A stretch of 46,037 nucleotides of DNA from Magnetococcales bacterium (GTDB taxonomy: Bacteria; Pseudomonadota; Magnetococcia; Magnetococcales; UBA8363). The stretch lies in NCBI GenBank assembly GCA_015232865.1, contig JADFYU010000022.1, positions 1-46,037 on the forward strand. Reading direction: 5' to 3'. Both the position numbers and the translations under genes were made by a program. Positions 37,249 through 45,753 of the stretch are shown here, in pieces (the first letter of the stretch is position 1; each line of letters opens with the position of its first letter). Below the pieces are notes generated by a model. It had not been told where the DNA came from and made no database searches. It saw only the letters and a list, made by a program, of their open reading frames with translations.

Positions 37249-38832
37249 GTGGGGCAAGCTGCAAAAAAAACACCTGCTGTTTCAAAAGTTTCTGCTGCAA
37301 ATTCCAATAGAGGACTATCAGAAGTTTTAGAAGAACAAGAAAGCCTTGAACTTGTTTTAGGCTTCAGTGGACCCACAGGTAGTGGGGTGACAAATGCTAT
37401 TGATGAATCAAAAAATATTCTAGAAGGGCTAGGGTATCGGGTGTTTTCTGTCAAGCTAAGTAAACATATAGAAAATGCGCATACAAATGGGAAAATTGAA
37501 AAAAAATTGCCCGCAAAAAATCAACCCAGTCGAATTTCATGGTTACAAGAAGCTGGGACTGCTTTGAGAGAAGCAACCGGAGAATGGGATATCCTCGCAC
37601 AATTTGCGATCAAAGAAATCACACTTTTGCGTACCGCAAATAAAAGAACCGGTCGAAATAAAAATGCGTATATAATCGATCAGTTAAAACATCCTGATGA
37701 AGTAAATTTATTGGAAACCGTTTATGGAGAGTTATTTCACCTAATAGGTGTTTTGTGTACTACGGAGAGAAGAAAACTACGGATTGAAAAAGAAGAACAT
37801 TTATCAGAAAAGCTGGATGTTGTTGATGAAATAATGAGGACAGACCAGAATGAAGGTGCAAAGCATGGTCAGAAGCTCGAAAAAACTCTTAAAAGAGCAG
37901 ATTTTTTCTTAAGAACAGAATACCCTGATAAAGGGAATTTAAGAACACCTTTGGAGCGTTTTTTTTGTCTTATCCATGGCAGGATTGCACACGAAAAGGT
38001 AGCAATTTCACCAAATGCAAATGAACGGGCCATGTTTACAGCTTATTCCGCTGGTTTAGGCTCTGCTTGTTTATCACGTCAAGTTGGAGCTGCAATTACA
38101 GATAAGCATGGAAATATTTTGGCTACAGGCAGGAATGATGTGCCAAAGGCAGGAGGTGGATTGTACACAGCAGACGATAACTGTGAAGATAAACGGTGTG
38201 TTGTTCAACCAGATAATCGATGTAGTAGTGATGTGTATAAGGGGAAAATTGAAGAAGATATTGTTGATATACTTAGAAAAAAGATCAGCCTAGCAAAATC
38301 TAAGGAGGTAGCAAAGGAAATAAGATCAAATACCAGACTAGGCGATTTGCTAGAGTTTTCTCGTGCTGTTCATGCAGAAATGGATGCTTTAACTACGGTA
38401 GCTCGCTTAGGAGGTGCTCCAGTTCAGGGTGGGCATTTGTATACAACAGTTTTCCCATGCCATCATTGTGCAAGGCATATTGTTTCATCAGGCATATCAG
38501 AGGTTTATTATATTGAACCGTATGAAAAAAGCCTGGTTAAGGAATTGCATACTGATTCGATTATTCAAGATCCGTCAGCAAGTGAGCTGGCTACATCTGA
38601 GAATAAGAAAAAAGTTAGATTTATTCATTTTGAAGGTGTATCGCCAAATCGTTTTTCTGATTATTTTCTTAATAGAGGCGATAGAAAAGGTGATGGTCGT
38701 TTACAGCTAGGTACGAAACCTCCTAAAGCGATTTTAAAGAAAAGTTTGCAGTCATACCTTGAGATGGAAAAAAAAGCACTTAAAGCCTTGGATGAGGCTG
38801 GGTTTGACTGCCAATTTTTTGAGATTACTTGA
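37249..38832 (+). CDS. AvcD-type antiphage dCTP/dCMP deaminase with N-terminal P-loop domain
   Basis: A 527-residue two-domain protein. The N-terminal half is P-loop NTPase-like ('LVLGFSGPTGSGVTNAIDESKNILEGLGYRVFSVKLSKHIE'; a modified Walker A with Val where Lys is usual). The C-terminal half is a zinc deoxycytidine nucleotide deaminase: 'AVHAEMDALTTVARLGG' supplies His and the catalytic Glu, and 'VFPCHHCARHIVSSG' supplies the two Cys ligands. The additional Cys cluster 'CEDKRCVVQPDNRC' is in between. Family members deplete dCTP/dCMP during phage infection. Start is a GTG with AAGGAG upstream. Length agrees with known AvcD proteins. Confidence 0.88.
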   Translation: MGQAAKKTPAVSKVSAANSNRGLSEVLEEQESLELVLGFSGPTGSGVTNAIDESKNILEGLGYRVFSVKLSKHIENAHTNGKIEKKLPAKNQPSRISWLQEAGTALREATGEWDILAQFAIKEITLLRTANKRTGRNKNAYIIDQLKHPDEVNLLETVYGELFHLIGVLCTTERRKLRIEKEEHLSEKLDVVDEIMRTDQNEGAKHGQKLEKTLKRADFFLRTEYPDKGNLRTPLERFFCLIHGRIAHEKVAISPNANERAMFTAYSAGLGSACLSRQVGAAITDKHGNILATGRNDVPKAGGGLYTADDNCEDKRCVVQPDNRCSSDVYKGKIEEDIVDILRKKISLAKSKEVAKEIRSNTRLGDLLEFSRAVHAEMDALTTVARLGGAPVQGGHLYTTVFPCHHCARHIVSSGISEVYYIEPYEKSLVKELHTDSIIQDPSASELATSENKKKVRFIHFEGVSPNRFSDYFLNRGDRKGDGRLQLGTKPPKAILKKSLQSYLEMEKKALKALDEAGFDCQFFEIT

Positions 38833-39076
38833 GAGATCTCTTATATCACTTTCTCGAAGAAGAATAAATTACACACACCAAAGCTGGCTTCCATTATCTT
38901 CGTTCATGAGTAACTTTCTTCTGGCTCCCCCTAATAGGGAAAAAAACCGATCACATAAACTTTTTGTTTGCACTATAAACAAAATATCCTTTACTAGCAG
39001 TAAGTTGTGATTTTACGTATACAACACGTTAGTGTATGTACCTTCCTCTTAATCACATAACAATCACATAAGCCAA
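38833..39076. other. Intergenic gap between convergent cargo genes
   Basis: No gene. TTTTGTTT-N7-AAACAAAA (38962-38984) is a perfect 8-bp A/T hairpin between the convergent deaminase and AlbA_2 genes, possibly a terminator. Confidence 0.4.
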
Positions 39077-40540
39077 TCAAGCCCAGAATGGTACATAGCG
39101 TTGATGTTTTTTCGAGGTATTGTCAGGATCGAAAGGACGCACTAACCCAGCATCAACGGCATCAGAAATAATCCGTGAAGCTGTTGAGTAGTTCTTGCTG
39201 TTGATGCCCATCCGTTTGCGTAGAGAGGTATTGGTCATCTGTTGGCTGGAGACCCACATTAAGCCTGCATGTTGATAACAGGCCCGGATTTTTTCATCTT
39301 TGGTCATCTGTCTAAGCGTTTTATAAGCGGAAAGCACGACTTTCATTGAGTCTGGCTCTTCGTAAACAACGAAATCCGGGGCAGGAAGTTGGAAAATTTC
39401 AACATTTTTAAATACTTTGTCGATGCCACTTCCCCTTTCCTCACATATTCCCATTCGACGCATTAGCGAGGCTAATATATCGTTGCGGGATTTTGGCGGT
39501 GAATCAAGGAGGCGTAGTTTGTCAATAAGCGGTCTGCCAGGGTTGGTGATTTCGATACGGTCAGCAAAAATTTCAACCATGGGGCCAGCACCGGTTACGG
39601 TAAAGTCCTGATGGATAAGAGCATTGGCTACAAGCTCCCGAATAGCCAATTCAGGATACATTTTCTCTTCACGGCGTAGGGCTTGTTCAATGTGCTCATT
39701 ATGGGGAAGTTGATCATTGATATACTCAACCAATCCTTCAAATCCAACGGCATAGCCTTTCTGACCAACCAGCTCTTTTTGGGTTTCAATCCGGTTATTG
39801 CCTTGGTAAATGACGACACGTACCGCCTTTCGGGTGAGTTTGTCAAATGCGTCAAGCCTCTTGGCAAATAGTACACCACCAAGATTGGTGATATCATAGC
39901 TATCCCCTTCATGATGGATGATTAAGTCATCATTGGCCAACCGGTCCAAGATACCTGGCCTATTGTCGGGAAGGGGCTGTCCTGTTATCTCAAAATAGGA
40001 GGGGTAGTCCAGCAAATTGAAAATCGTGTCTGATGACACGTTATGCATAGCAATTTCGGTTTCAAATGCTGTTTGTGAAGAAATAGCCCATAATTGGCGT
40101 TGCTTCTCGGGGTGGTCATCCAGCTTTTTTTTATAGCTACCCACACGGATAAATCTGGTATTTTTGAAACTAACTGGGGTGTGGGTCGTGGCTGGCACCT
40201 CAAAAATCACCACTCTTTTCTCTTCGTAGGTCAGTTCATGAATACAAAAATTAATACTGGGGCTGAGCAAGCGGGAGAGCCAGTGTTCTAGCTCTTCCCC
40301 TCCCACCTTTGCTTCACGGGGCTTGAAAATGGTTCCGACCACTTGATGCGTATCGTCCTCAATACCCCAAATAATGAATCCCGCTGTCTGTTTGTGAAGT
40401 GCTGCTGAGTTGGCAATAGCCGATAGATACTCGCCGATTTTTTCGGGATTATCGTTGTTCTTTTTGAACTCCACCCATTCGGTCTCATGTTTGAGCCGGA
40501 GCAATCGTGCCAGCAATTTTTGCATATCAGGTTCATTCAT
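39077..40540 (-). CDS. AlbA_2 (Schlafen-type) ATP-binding protein
   Basis: A protein of about 487 residues. N-terminal AlbA_2 domain (about 10-135: 'ETEWVEFKKNNDNPEKIGEYLSAIANSA', 'GFIIWGIEDDTHQVVG'), then a GHKL ATPase-type C-terminal region ('AIRELVANALIHQDFTVTG', 'VEIFADRIEITNPG') and a winged-helix tail. Such proteins are often annotated as RecG-like or transcriptional regulators and are frequent cargo in defence islands; molecular function unsettled. ATG 40540 is used; a TTG 13 codons upstream is in frame. Convergent with the deaminase gene and next to an hsdM remnant. Confidence 0.82.
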   Translation of the reverse strand: MNEPDMQKLLARLLRLKHETEWVEFKKNNDNPEKIGEYLSAIANSAALHKQTAGFIIWGIEDDTHQVVGTIFKPREAKVGGEELEHWLSRLLSPSINFCIHELTYEEKRVVIFEVPATTHTPVSFKNTRFIRVGSYKKKLDDHPEKQRQLWAISSQTAFETEIAMHNVSSDTIFNLLDYPSYFEITGQPLPDNRPGILDRLANDDLIIHHEGDSYDITNLGGVLFAKRLDAFDKLTRKAVRVVIYQGNNRIETQKELVGQKGYAVGFEGLVEYINDQLPHNEHIEQALRREEKMYPELAIRELVANALIHQDFTVTGAGPMVEIFADRIEITNPGRPLIDKLRLLDSPPKSRNDILASLMRRMGICEERGSGIDKVFKNVEIFQLPAPDFVVYEEPDSMKVVLSAYKTLRQMTKDEKIRACYQHAGLMWVSSQQMTNTSLRKRMGINSKNYSTASRIISDAVDAGLVRPFDPDNTSKKHQRYVPFWA

Positions 40541-40621
40541 AGCATCAATTTTCAGCCTCAGTCTTTTTACAGTACACAAATCTTTTATAGCATTAAAAGC
40601 TGTTATTATACAGTTTCTTGG

Positions 40622-40983
40622 TTAACGTACAGGTACTCTTGAAACCCAACTAAACACATTCCTAATCTCAGGAACACTACCCAACTCGGCTACGGCATCG
40701 CCCATGGAGTGATATTTTAGTTCCAAGTCAGGGCGGCATCATGATCAAAACTGCCGTCTGGCTTCTTGGGGGCGGCCCAACGGGACCAACTGTGTTTTTC
40801 CTCAATGATGAAGTCATAGCTCCTGCCGGTCAGTTCCGCCCCAACTTCCCTCTCTTTCTCATAATCATCCAGATATTTGAGAAAAAGCATCCAAGAGGTC
40901 TGCTCGGTATAGTCCAACTCCGTGGTACAACCTGCCTCTTTCCAGAGAACATCGTCTATATTTTTAAAAATCTGTTCAAACAT
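40622..40983 (-). pseudogene. Type I restriction methylase subunit HsdM, 5' fragment plus unknown 3' scrap
   Basis: From 40983 to 40717 an 88-residue HsdM N-terminal domain is readable: 'FKNIDDVLWKEAGCTTELDYTEQTSWMLFLKYLDDYE', 'HSWSRWAAPKKPDG'. It stops after 'HDAALT', where intact HsdM continues for another 400 residues. A different frame then gives 'KYHSMGDAVAELGSVPEIRN' and ends at 40622, the tail of some other gene. The catalytic methylase domain is absent. This is a deletion scar of a type I system. Confidence 0.75.
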
Positions 40984-41106
40984 GAAATGCCTTGCAAAAT
41001 CGTTTTTTAAAGTTGGATTGATCCCGTGGACTATAAAGGACTTTTCTTATTTATGCTATCGGCGACGAAAGTAAACCCCTGGACAAAACCATGTAAAAAA
41101 TCTTGT

Positions 41107-41559
41107 TCAACCTTTCCCACCTTCAGACAATCGCATCAAATGATCTCGAACCAATTTCTCCAGTGCAATTCGAGTTTTTACCACATCCGTTCCCAACTCT
41201 GCCGCCAATGGCCCAGTGGAATGGTTGGCCCAGTTCTCCCAAGCAACCCGAACAGTTCTTCCAGCATTAAAGGCTGCCGCCTTCACCTCAGCTACAGAGA
41301 TGAGTTCATCACGCAACCTAGCCACTTCAATCTCGGTTTTTTCCCGTTGTGCTATGGTCAATCGGGCACGCTCTTGGACAAGATCCAACCCACTCTCGGA
41401 TTTATGCCGGGATGCCACCGCCCGTATATGGCGGATATAGGCAATGCGAACCTGGTCTATATCGGCATTTTTGGCAGGGAGACCCAACTCTTTGAGTAGA
41501 TCCCGCACATGGCGTTCTGACAGGTCCAGGTGTTTGGCTATTTCACGTTGAGTCGTCAT
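41107..41559 (-). CDS. Phage terminase small subunit-like protein (Nu1 type)
   Basis: A 150-residue protein with an N-terminal helix-turn-helix ('TQREIAKHLDLSERHVRDLLKELGLP') and a long helical region rich in R, E and A ('ERARLTIAQREKTEIEVARLRDELISV'), as in Nu1-type terminase small subunits that recognise the packaging start. No large subunit follows; the next sequence is the hsdM remnant. In phage satellites a lone small terminase redirects helper-phage packaging to the island. GGGAGAGAG upstream of the ATG. The noncoding gap 40984-41106 shows nothing. Confidence 0.82.
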   Translation of the reverse strand: MTTQREIAKHLDLSERHVRDLLKELGLPAKNADIDQVRIAYIRHIRAVASRHKSESGLDLVQERARLTIAQREKTEIEVARLRDELISVAEVKAAAFNAGRTVRVAWENWANHSTGPLAAELGTDVVKTRIALEKLVRDHLMRLSEGGKG

Positions 41560-41691
41560 GATCTCTCTCCCGTTACCCTCAATGTTTGTCTGCCACCGAT
41601 CAGGAACCGGAACCCTGCATAGTTCAGCCCAACGCTAGGCAGCTTTTGGGGTCGTGCGGAACCCATAGAATTTTCGCTTTTACAGTACCTT

Positions 41692-42139
41692 TCATTTGTC
41701 ATAGCTGCTCCCCATCAGTAGTTGCGCCGCCTCATAGGGTGTATAAGCCTTGCCGGTTTGATGGTCATAAACCCATCTTTTCCCCACGACCCATACCCGA
41801 CTGCCATCATCATTAATCTGTTTACTCCAATGCTCCACAGACTCGGTGGCTATGCTCAAAAATTCCTGCCATATCTCTGGTGACATATTTTGTGGTGGCT
41901 CCAAAAAACCAGATATGAGCTAACCACTCTGCAACCGGACGGGGTATGCCGCTATCAAACTCAAAGATAGCCGCTCTCTCTTCGATCTCTTCCGGGTCGG
42001 TCTGGATAGAGGTTGATGGTGCTGGGGTGGAGATGGCTTCACCTGTCAAAGCAGTAAAAAGGGATTGTGTGGAGCCTCTGGTTATTTTAGCCGTTTTAGC
42101 CAAATTAGCCGGGCTATCTGTAGAAACTGAATTATTCAT
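41692..42139 (-). pseudogene. Hypothetical island protein, split by a frameshift in a T6 run
   Basis: Two overlapping frames look like one gene. Frame 1 (42139 to about 41905) reads 'PEEIEERAAIFEFDSGIPRPVAEWLAHIWF'; frame 2 (about 41904 to 41692) reads 'EPPQNMSPEIWQEFLSIATE' and 'WVVGKRWVYDHQTGKAYTPYEAAQLL'. Dropping one base of the A6 run on the plus strand (41903-41908) joins them as 'AHIWFLEPPQNMSPEIW', a 148-residue protein. The second frame has only a TTG inside that run as a start. Function unknown; it lies between the DUF3987 and terminase genes, 7 bases after the DUF3987 stop. Confidence 0.6.
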
Positions 42140-42146
42140 AATTTCC

Positions 42147-43679
42147 TCACTCCCCGGCTAAAATGGCTAAGTTGGCTAATTTGGGATTAACCAGATAGAG
42201 TACTTTTCTCTGACTCTTCACCAATGGAGCGGCATAAACCCAACGCAACCCCTCCAAGGTCTCCAGCATGGTCTCGGCCTCCTTTGCCGTGAGTCTCGGT
42301 CTTGGCCCCATCTGGTATAGATAAGAGGCTTTCAGTTCTGTTATTCGCTTCTCCTTCAGCCATTTACCTATTGTGATTATTTTTTGGGTCTCTCCATCCT
42401 CTCCAACCGTTCGTTGGATTCGGACCGCTTCAGACAGGTGATAGGCCCCCAACTGTTGGGCTTGACGCCAGGTCTCCGGTGAGAGTTCAGATTCCAGGGC
42501 AGAAATAAAATGTGGGTTCTGCATCAGGTGAATGACCAAAGCTGCCTTACAGGTGGCTGATACCGCTTTAGAAGCAATATCCCGAACATCATCCAACCGA
42601 CTCCCAGCTCCCATCATTTGTTCAATCTTATTGTGATACTTTCTCCGCTCCTCAGCCGCTTCAGGTGAAAGCCTGACAAGGTGTGAAATGGGCTTGCCAT
42701 CCTTTTCCGGCATTTTGACCTTTAGTAATTGAGTAACAATCTCCCGATAGGTCTCCAACGCCAGGTCATCCAATCCGGCTTCATTGGCAGATTCCATCCG
42801 GGTTCCAACCAACGATTGAAGATGAACCGGCCAGATTCGAGCCAGTGCCCCGGAATCTCTCAAGGTGGAATGACTGGCAAGCTCTAAAAATTTATCGGGC
42901 TGAGTCATAACACAGACATTCAGACAGGGGTTGTATATCACCCGCTCCTCTGGTCCATTTTCACCACCAACCCGGTCACGGGTGATGGTGTCACCGGAAA
43001 TACCGGCCAGATAGATGGCATCCCCGGTCCGGTCCTTGCCAGAATATTTCCCCATGATGCTATCCAGAACGGAACGCCCTTCCCCGGATAACACTGCATA
43101 GGCTCCCCCATGGTCATGCAGTTTTTGGAATAATCTCTCCTCTGTAGCATCCGTAGTAAATAGGCGAGGTGGGGGTGGAACCGGCCTCTTTTTTCTCGTT
43201 TCAGCCGCTATTCTTTCCACCAGTTCATCACGGTGACTATCACTCCAATCCTTCTTCGCCGCCTCCCGCTCCAGGGTGGCTATGAGTTTGTCTATCACCC
43301 GGTGTTGTGCCAGGGTCTCCTGGCGGTTTTTGGAAAATATTTCCGCCAACTCCTTGGCCCAATCCTCCAAAGGACCAGTCATGATTTTGAAGGGGGGAGA
43401 CTTCCGCTCACCCGATCCGGCAATAAGTGCGAGAAACAGAGCAGGATGGAGATAGAGTCCTGGTCTCTCTTCAATCCGGGCCTTTTTCCCGATTGCAGTT
43501 GCAATAACCGACAACCCAATGACCGCTGGACTAACCACTGGAACCTTGGCAAACCGGGCCATCTCTGCCGCCGCTCTCAGTATTGCATCTGGCAACGCCT
43601 CGAACGGGTATGGTTCTGGCTCCTCACTATTTATTGTAATCGGTTGAGGATCTGGCCATCCTTCATGATCGTGAGCCAT
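42147..43679 (-). CDS. DUF3987 (YfjI-like) protein, candidate replication/primase-helicase-like
   Basis: A 510-residue DUF3987 protein as found in many phages, satellites and integrative elements beside AlpA regulators. 'FAKVPVVSPAVIGLSVIATAIGKKARIE', 'LFLALIAGSGERKSP' (a degenerate P-loop), 'AVLSGEGRSVLDSIMGKYSG' and 'NVCVMTQPDKFLELASHSTLRDSGALARIWPV' follow the family order. A role in element replication is inferred from context. ATG 43679 is chosen because AGGAGG lies 5 bases upstream. The start overlaps the end of the AlpA-type gene by 49 bases. Confidence 0.85.
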   Translation of the reverse strand: MAHDHEGWPDPQPITINSEEPEPYPFEALPDAILRAAAEMARFAKVPVVSPAVIGLSVIATAIGKKARIEERPGLYLHPALFLALIAGSGERKSPPFKIMTGPLEDWAKELAEIFSKNRQETLAQHRVIDKLIATLEREAAKKDWSDSHRDELVERIAAETRKKRPVPPPPRLFTTDATEERLFQKLHDHGGAYAVLSGEGRSVLDSIMGKYSGKDRTGDAIYLAGISGDTITRDRVGGENGPEERVIYNPCLNVCVMTQPDKFLELASHSTLRDSGALARIWPVHLQSLVGTRMESANEAGLDDLALETYREIVTQLLKVKMPEKDGKPISHLVRLSPEAAEERRKYHNKIEQMMGAGSRLDDVRDIASKAVSATCKAALVIHLMQNPHFISALESELSPETWRQAQQLGAYHLSEAVRIQRTVGEDGETQKIITIGKWLKEKRITELKASYLYQMGPRPRLTAKEAETMLETLEGLRWVYAAPLVKSQRKVLYLVNPKLANLAILAGE

Positions 43680-43933
43680 AACCACCTCCTATATAACCGC
43701 CTTTCCCGTATAGCCTGTGTGGTACTTCTCATCTTTCCCCCTTCCAGCAACCAGTTATCCAGATCATTTTGAAAATAAAATATCCTCCCCCTTTTGATAA
43801 ATTCTGGTCCGGTCCCGTCACACCGGCCCATTGCCAGTGTCTTTGTGCTACATCCGAGGTATCGTGCTGCATTGGCTGTATCCATCCGCCCATCGGGGAA
43901 GATGGTTACGCTAACCCTGTTTGTCTCCATCAT
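43631..43933 (-). CDS. AlpA/excisionase-like helix-turn-helix regulator
   Basis: A 100-residue protein with a MerR/AlpA-type helix-turn-helix: 'DTANAARYLGCSTKTLAMGRCDGTGPEFIKRGRIFYFQNDLDNWL'. The first motif selects DNA, and 'FIKRGRIFYFQNDLDNWL' is the typical wing and end. Such proteins activate integrase and island genes or act as excisionase. ATG 43933 has AAGGAG upstream. The basic C-terminal tail overlaps the DUF3987 start. Divergent from the RHH-integrase operon, with an inverted repeat between the two. Confidence 0.85.
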   Translation of the reverse strand: MMETNRVSVTIFPDGRMDTANAARYLGCSTKTLAMGRCDGTGPEFIKRGRIFYFQNDLDNWLLEGGKMRSTTQAIRERRLYRRWLWLTIMKDGQILNRLQ

Positions 43934-43973
43934 CGTCTCCTTAGCAATCAACAGAACTTTGTGCAATCTTGTA

Positions 43974-44005
43974 GACTGCAATAGCATTATAAGAATCTTG
44001 CAGTC
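43974..44005. promoter_or_regulatory. Operator between the divergent island operons
   Basis: GACTGCAA-N16-TTGCAGTC, perfect arms, centred between the AlpA-type gene (start 43933) and the plus-strand operon (start 44071). The right arm overlaps a possible -35 (TTGCAG), followed after 18 bases by TATAGA (44022). Confidence 0.6.
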
Positions 44006-44070
44006 AACTTAAAACATGTGCTATAGAAGAAGTCAGAACAATTTAGATTTTTTAACAAGGAGGGCAGGCT

Positions 44071-44505
44071 ATGGCAGGACGAGCAAAAAAAGGTACCAGG
44101 ACCACACGGGAGAGTCTAACCTTGCGGTTTGATCCTAAAACCCGGTATGGGTTGGAGCTTTTGGCCCGCAGACAGCACCGCACTGTCTCTGCGGTAGTAG
44201 AGTGGGCTGTTGGCATGGCTCTACATCATGACTCAGAGGGGTTGATATTTAACTCGGGAGGGCAGAAACCAGAGTTACTTTTAGATAAGGTCTGGGATGT
44301 AAGCGAACCGGATCGGTTGATCAGATTGGCAGAAACCTTCCCAGATCTCCTCTCTTATGATGAAGGGTGGATTTGGAAAATACTCAATGAAACAACCAAT
44401 CAGACAAAAAACCCGGATGGATCGTGGAATATGGAGTTGATCCGCAATGATTGGGAGTTAATTAAGGAATACGCAGCAAAACGGACGGTTAACTTGAAGG
44501 GGTAA
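44071..44505 (+). CDS. Ribbon-helix-helix-like small DNA-binding protein
   Basis: A 144-residue protein. N-terminal 50 residues look like a ribbon-helix-helix domain with a basic arm: 'MAGRAKKGTRTTRESLTLRF', then 'LELLARRQHRTVSAVVEWAVG'. The remainder is acidic with many Trp residues ('DEGWIWKILNETTNQ'), unrecognised. AAGGAGGG precedes the ATG at ideal spacing. It ends 4 bases before the natural start of the integrase gene, so they form an operon. Likely an autoregulator of integration genes. Confidence 0.7.
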   Translation: MAGRAKKGTRTTRESLTLRFDPKTRYGLELLARRQHRTVSAVVEWAVGMALHHDSEGLIFNSGGQKPELLLDKVWDVSEPDRLIRLAETFPDLLSYDEGWIWKILNETTNQTKNPDGSWNMELIRNDWELIKEYAAKRTVNLKG

Positions 44506-44509
44506 TATA

Positions 44510-45661
44510 ATGGCTCTCAAATTTTCCAAGCTCACCCGTACCAACCTCCGCAAACTCCAATCCGGCTAGAAGGTGATGGAACACGGTATCAAATTTGAGC
44601 GACTGGAAAACGGTGATGGTCGGTGGGCAGTGAATGTCATGGTTGATGGTCAACGCATCCACAGAATCATAGGCAAGGAGTCGGAAGGAACCACTAGAAA
44701 ACAGGCGGAAGATTTTATTGAGCAATCCAGGGCCGATGCCAGGAAAGATCAGCTGAATCTTCCCAAAGGGCGCAAGATGGCGTTGGGGTTCAGTCAGGCT
44801 GCGGATAATTACCTCAAACGGATGATGGAGACCGGCGGAAAAAACCTGATCAACAAAGAGCCACATTTCCGACTGTTCTTAAAACCGTTCTTTGGAACCA
44901 AGCCCATATCCACGCTATCTACCTTTGATATAGAGCGATACAAAAAACACCGTCAAAATCTAGGTCGTGCTCCCGGTACGATCAACCGAGAACTTCAGAG
45001 CCTCCGGCATCTTTACTCAAAAGCTGTTGATTGGGGGTGGGTTACTCATCGCCCATTCAAAGCAAAAAACCTACCTGGAGAGAAAAACCGCATTACCTAT
45101 CTGACAAAAGGTCAAGCCAGCCGTCTGATGGATCTCGCCATGGAATCACCAGACCAATACCTTTATCAATTTGTTCGTATTGGTTTAGAAACCGGGATGA
45201 GAGCCGGGGAAATTATGTCGATTCGGATTGAAAACGTCGATATCTTCCGTCACATAATCAGAATTCCCAACCCAAAGGAAGACAAAAGTGGCGAGAGGTT
45301 GCAGCCTATCACGCAGGGGCTTACCTCTTACCTGAAGGATCGTATTCAACAGTTCGATTCAAAATCAGGATGGTTGTTCCCCTCTCCTTCTAAAGATGGG
45401 GCGCACCGGAAGAGTTTTAAAAAGTCATTCAGAACCATTGTGGAAAAAGCGAACCTGGACCCGGCATTAATTACTCCCCACATCATGAGGCACACCGTGG
45501 TTACTCATTTGGTGCAGGGGGGAGTGGACTTGCCAACGGTGCAAAAGATCTCAGGCCACAAGAATATTGAAACTGTTCTGAAGTACACCCACCAAGACAG
45601 TGCCTACGTTGCCGCCGCAATGGACATTCTGGAAGATCGAGTTGGGCGAAAAAAAGCCTGA
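44510..45661 (+). CDS. Tyrosine integrase with an in-frame amber codon at position 20
   Basis: The conserved N-terminus 'MALKFSKLTRTNLRKLQSG' starts at ATG 44510 (GAAGGGG upstream) and is interrupted by TAG at 44567-44569. The same frame continues 'KVMEHGIKFERLENGDGRWA' through to 45661, so the native protein would be about 383 residues. From 44576 there are an arm-binding domain, a core-binding domain (about 70-160) and a catalytic domain with R in 'TGMRAGE', HxxR in 'HIMRHTVVTHL', 'GHKN' and Tyr in 'LKYTH'. All catalytic residues are intact. An internal start at GTG 44573 or ATG 44576 has no good ribosome binding site, so expression would need readthrough or reinitiation. It lies beside the right att site. 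Confidence 0.9.
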
Positions 45662-45685
45662 CACGATTACACAGGAATTACACAC
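45660..45685. repeat. Candidate integrase arm-type sites, right
   Basis: GACACGATTACACAGGAATT and then ACACAC: matches the left-end copy at 36642. It begins at the integrase stop codon. Confidence 0.5.
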
Positions 45686-45693
45686 AAAGCAAA

Positions 45694-45728
45694 AATGGCG
45701 ACTTTCGCAAAATGTGCAAAAGCCGCCA
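45694..45728 (+). terminator. Integrase terminator hairpin, imperfect
   Basis: ATGGCGACTTTCGC paired with GCAAAAGCCGCCAT, about two mismatches, 33 bases after the integrase stop. It is the counterpart of the perfect hairpin at 36413. Confidence 0.55.
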
Positions 45729-45753
45729 TCTTATTGATCTTCAAATAAATAAA

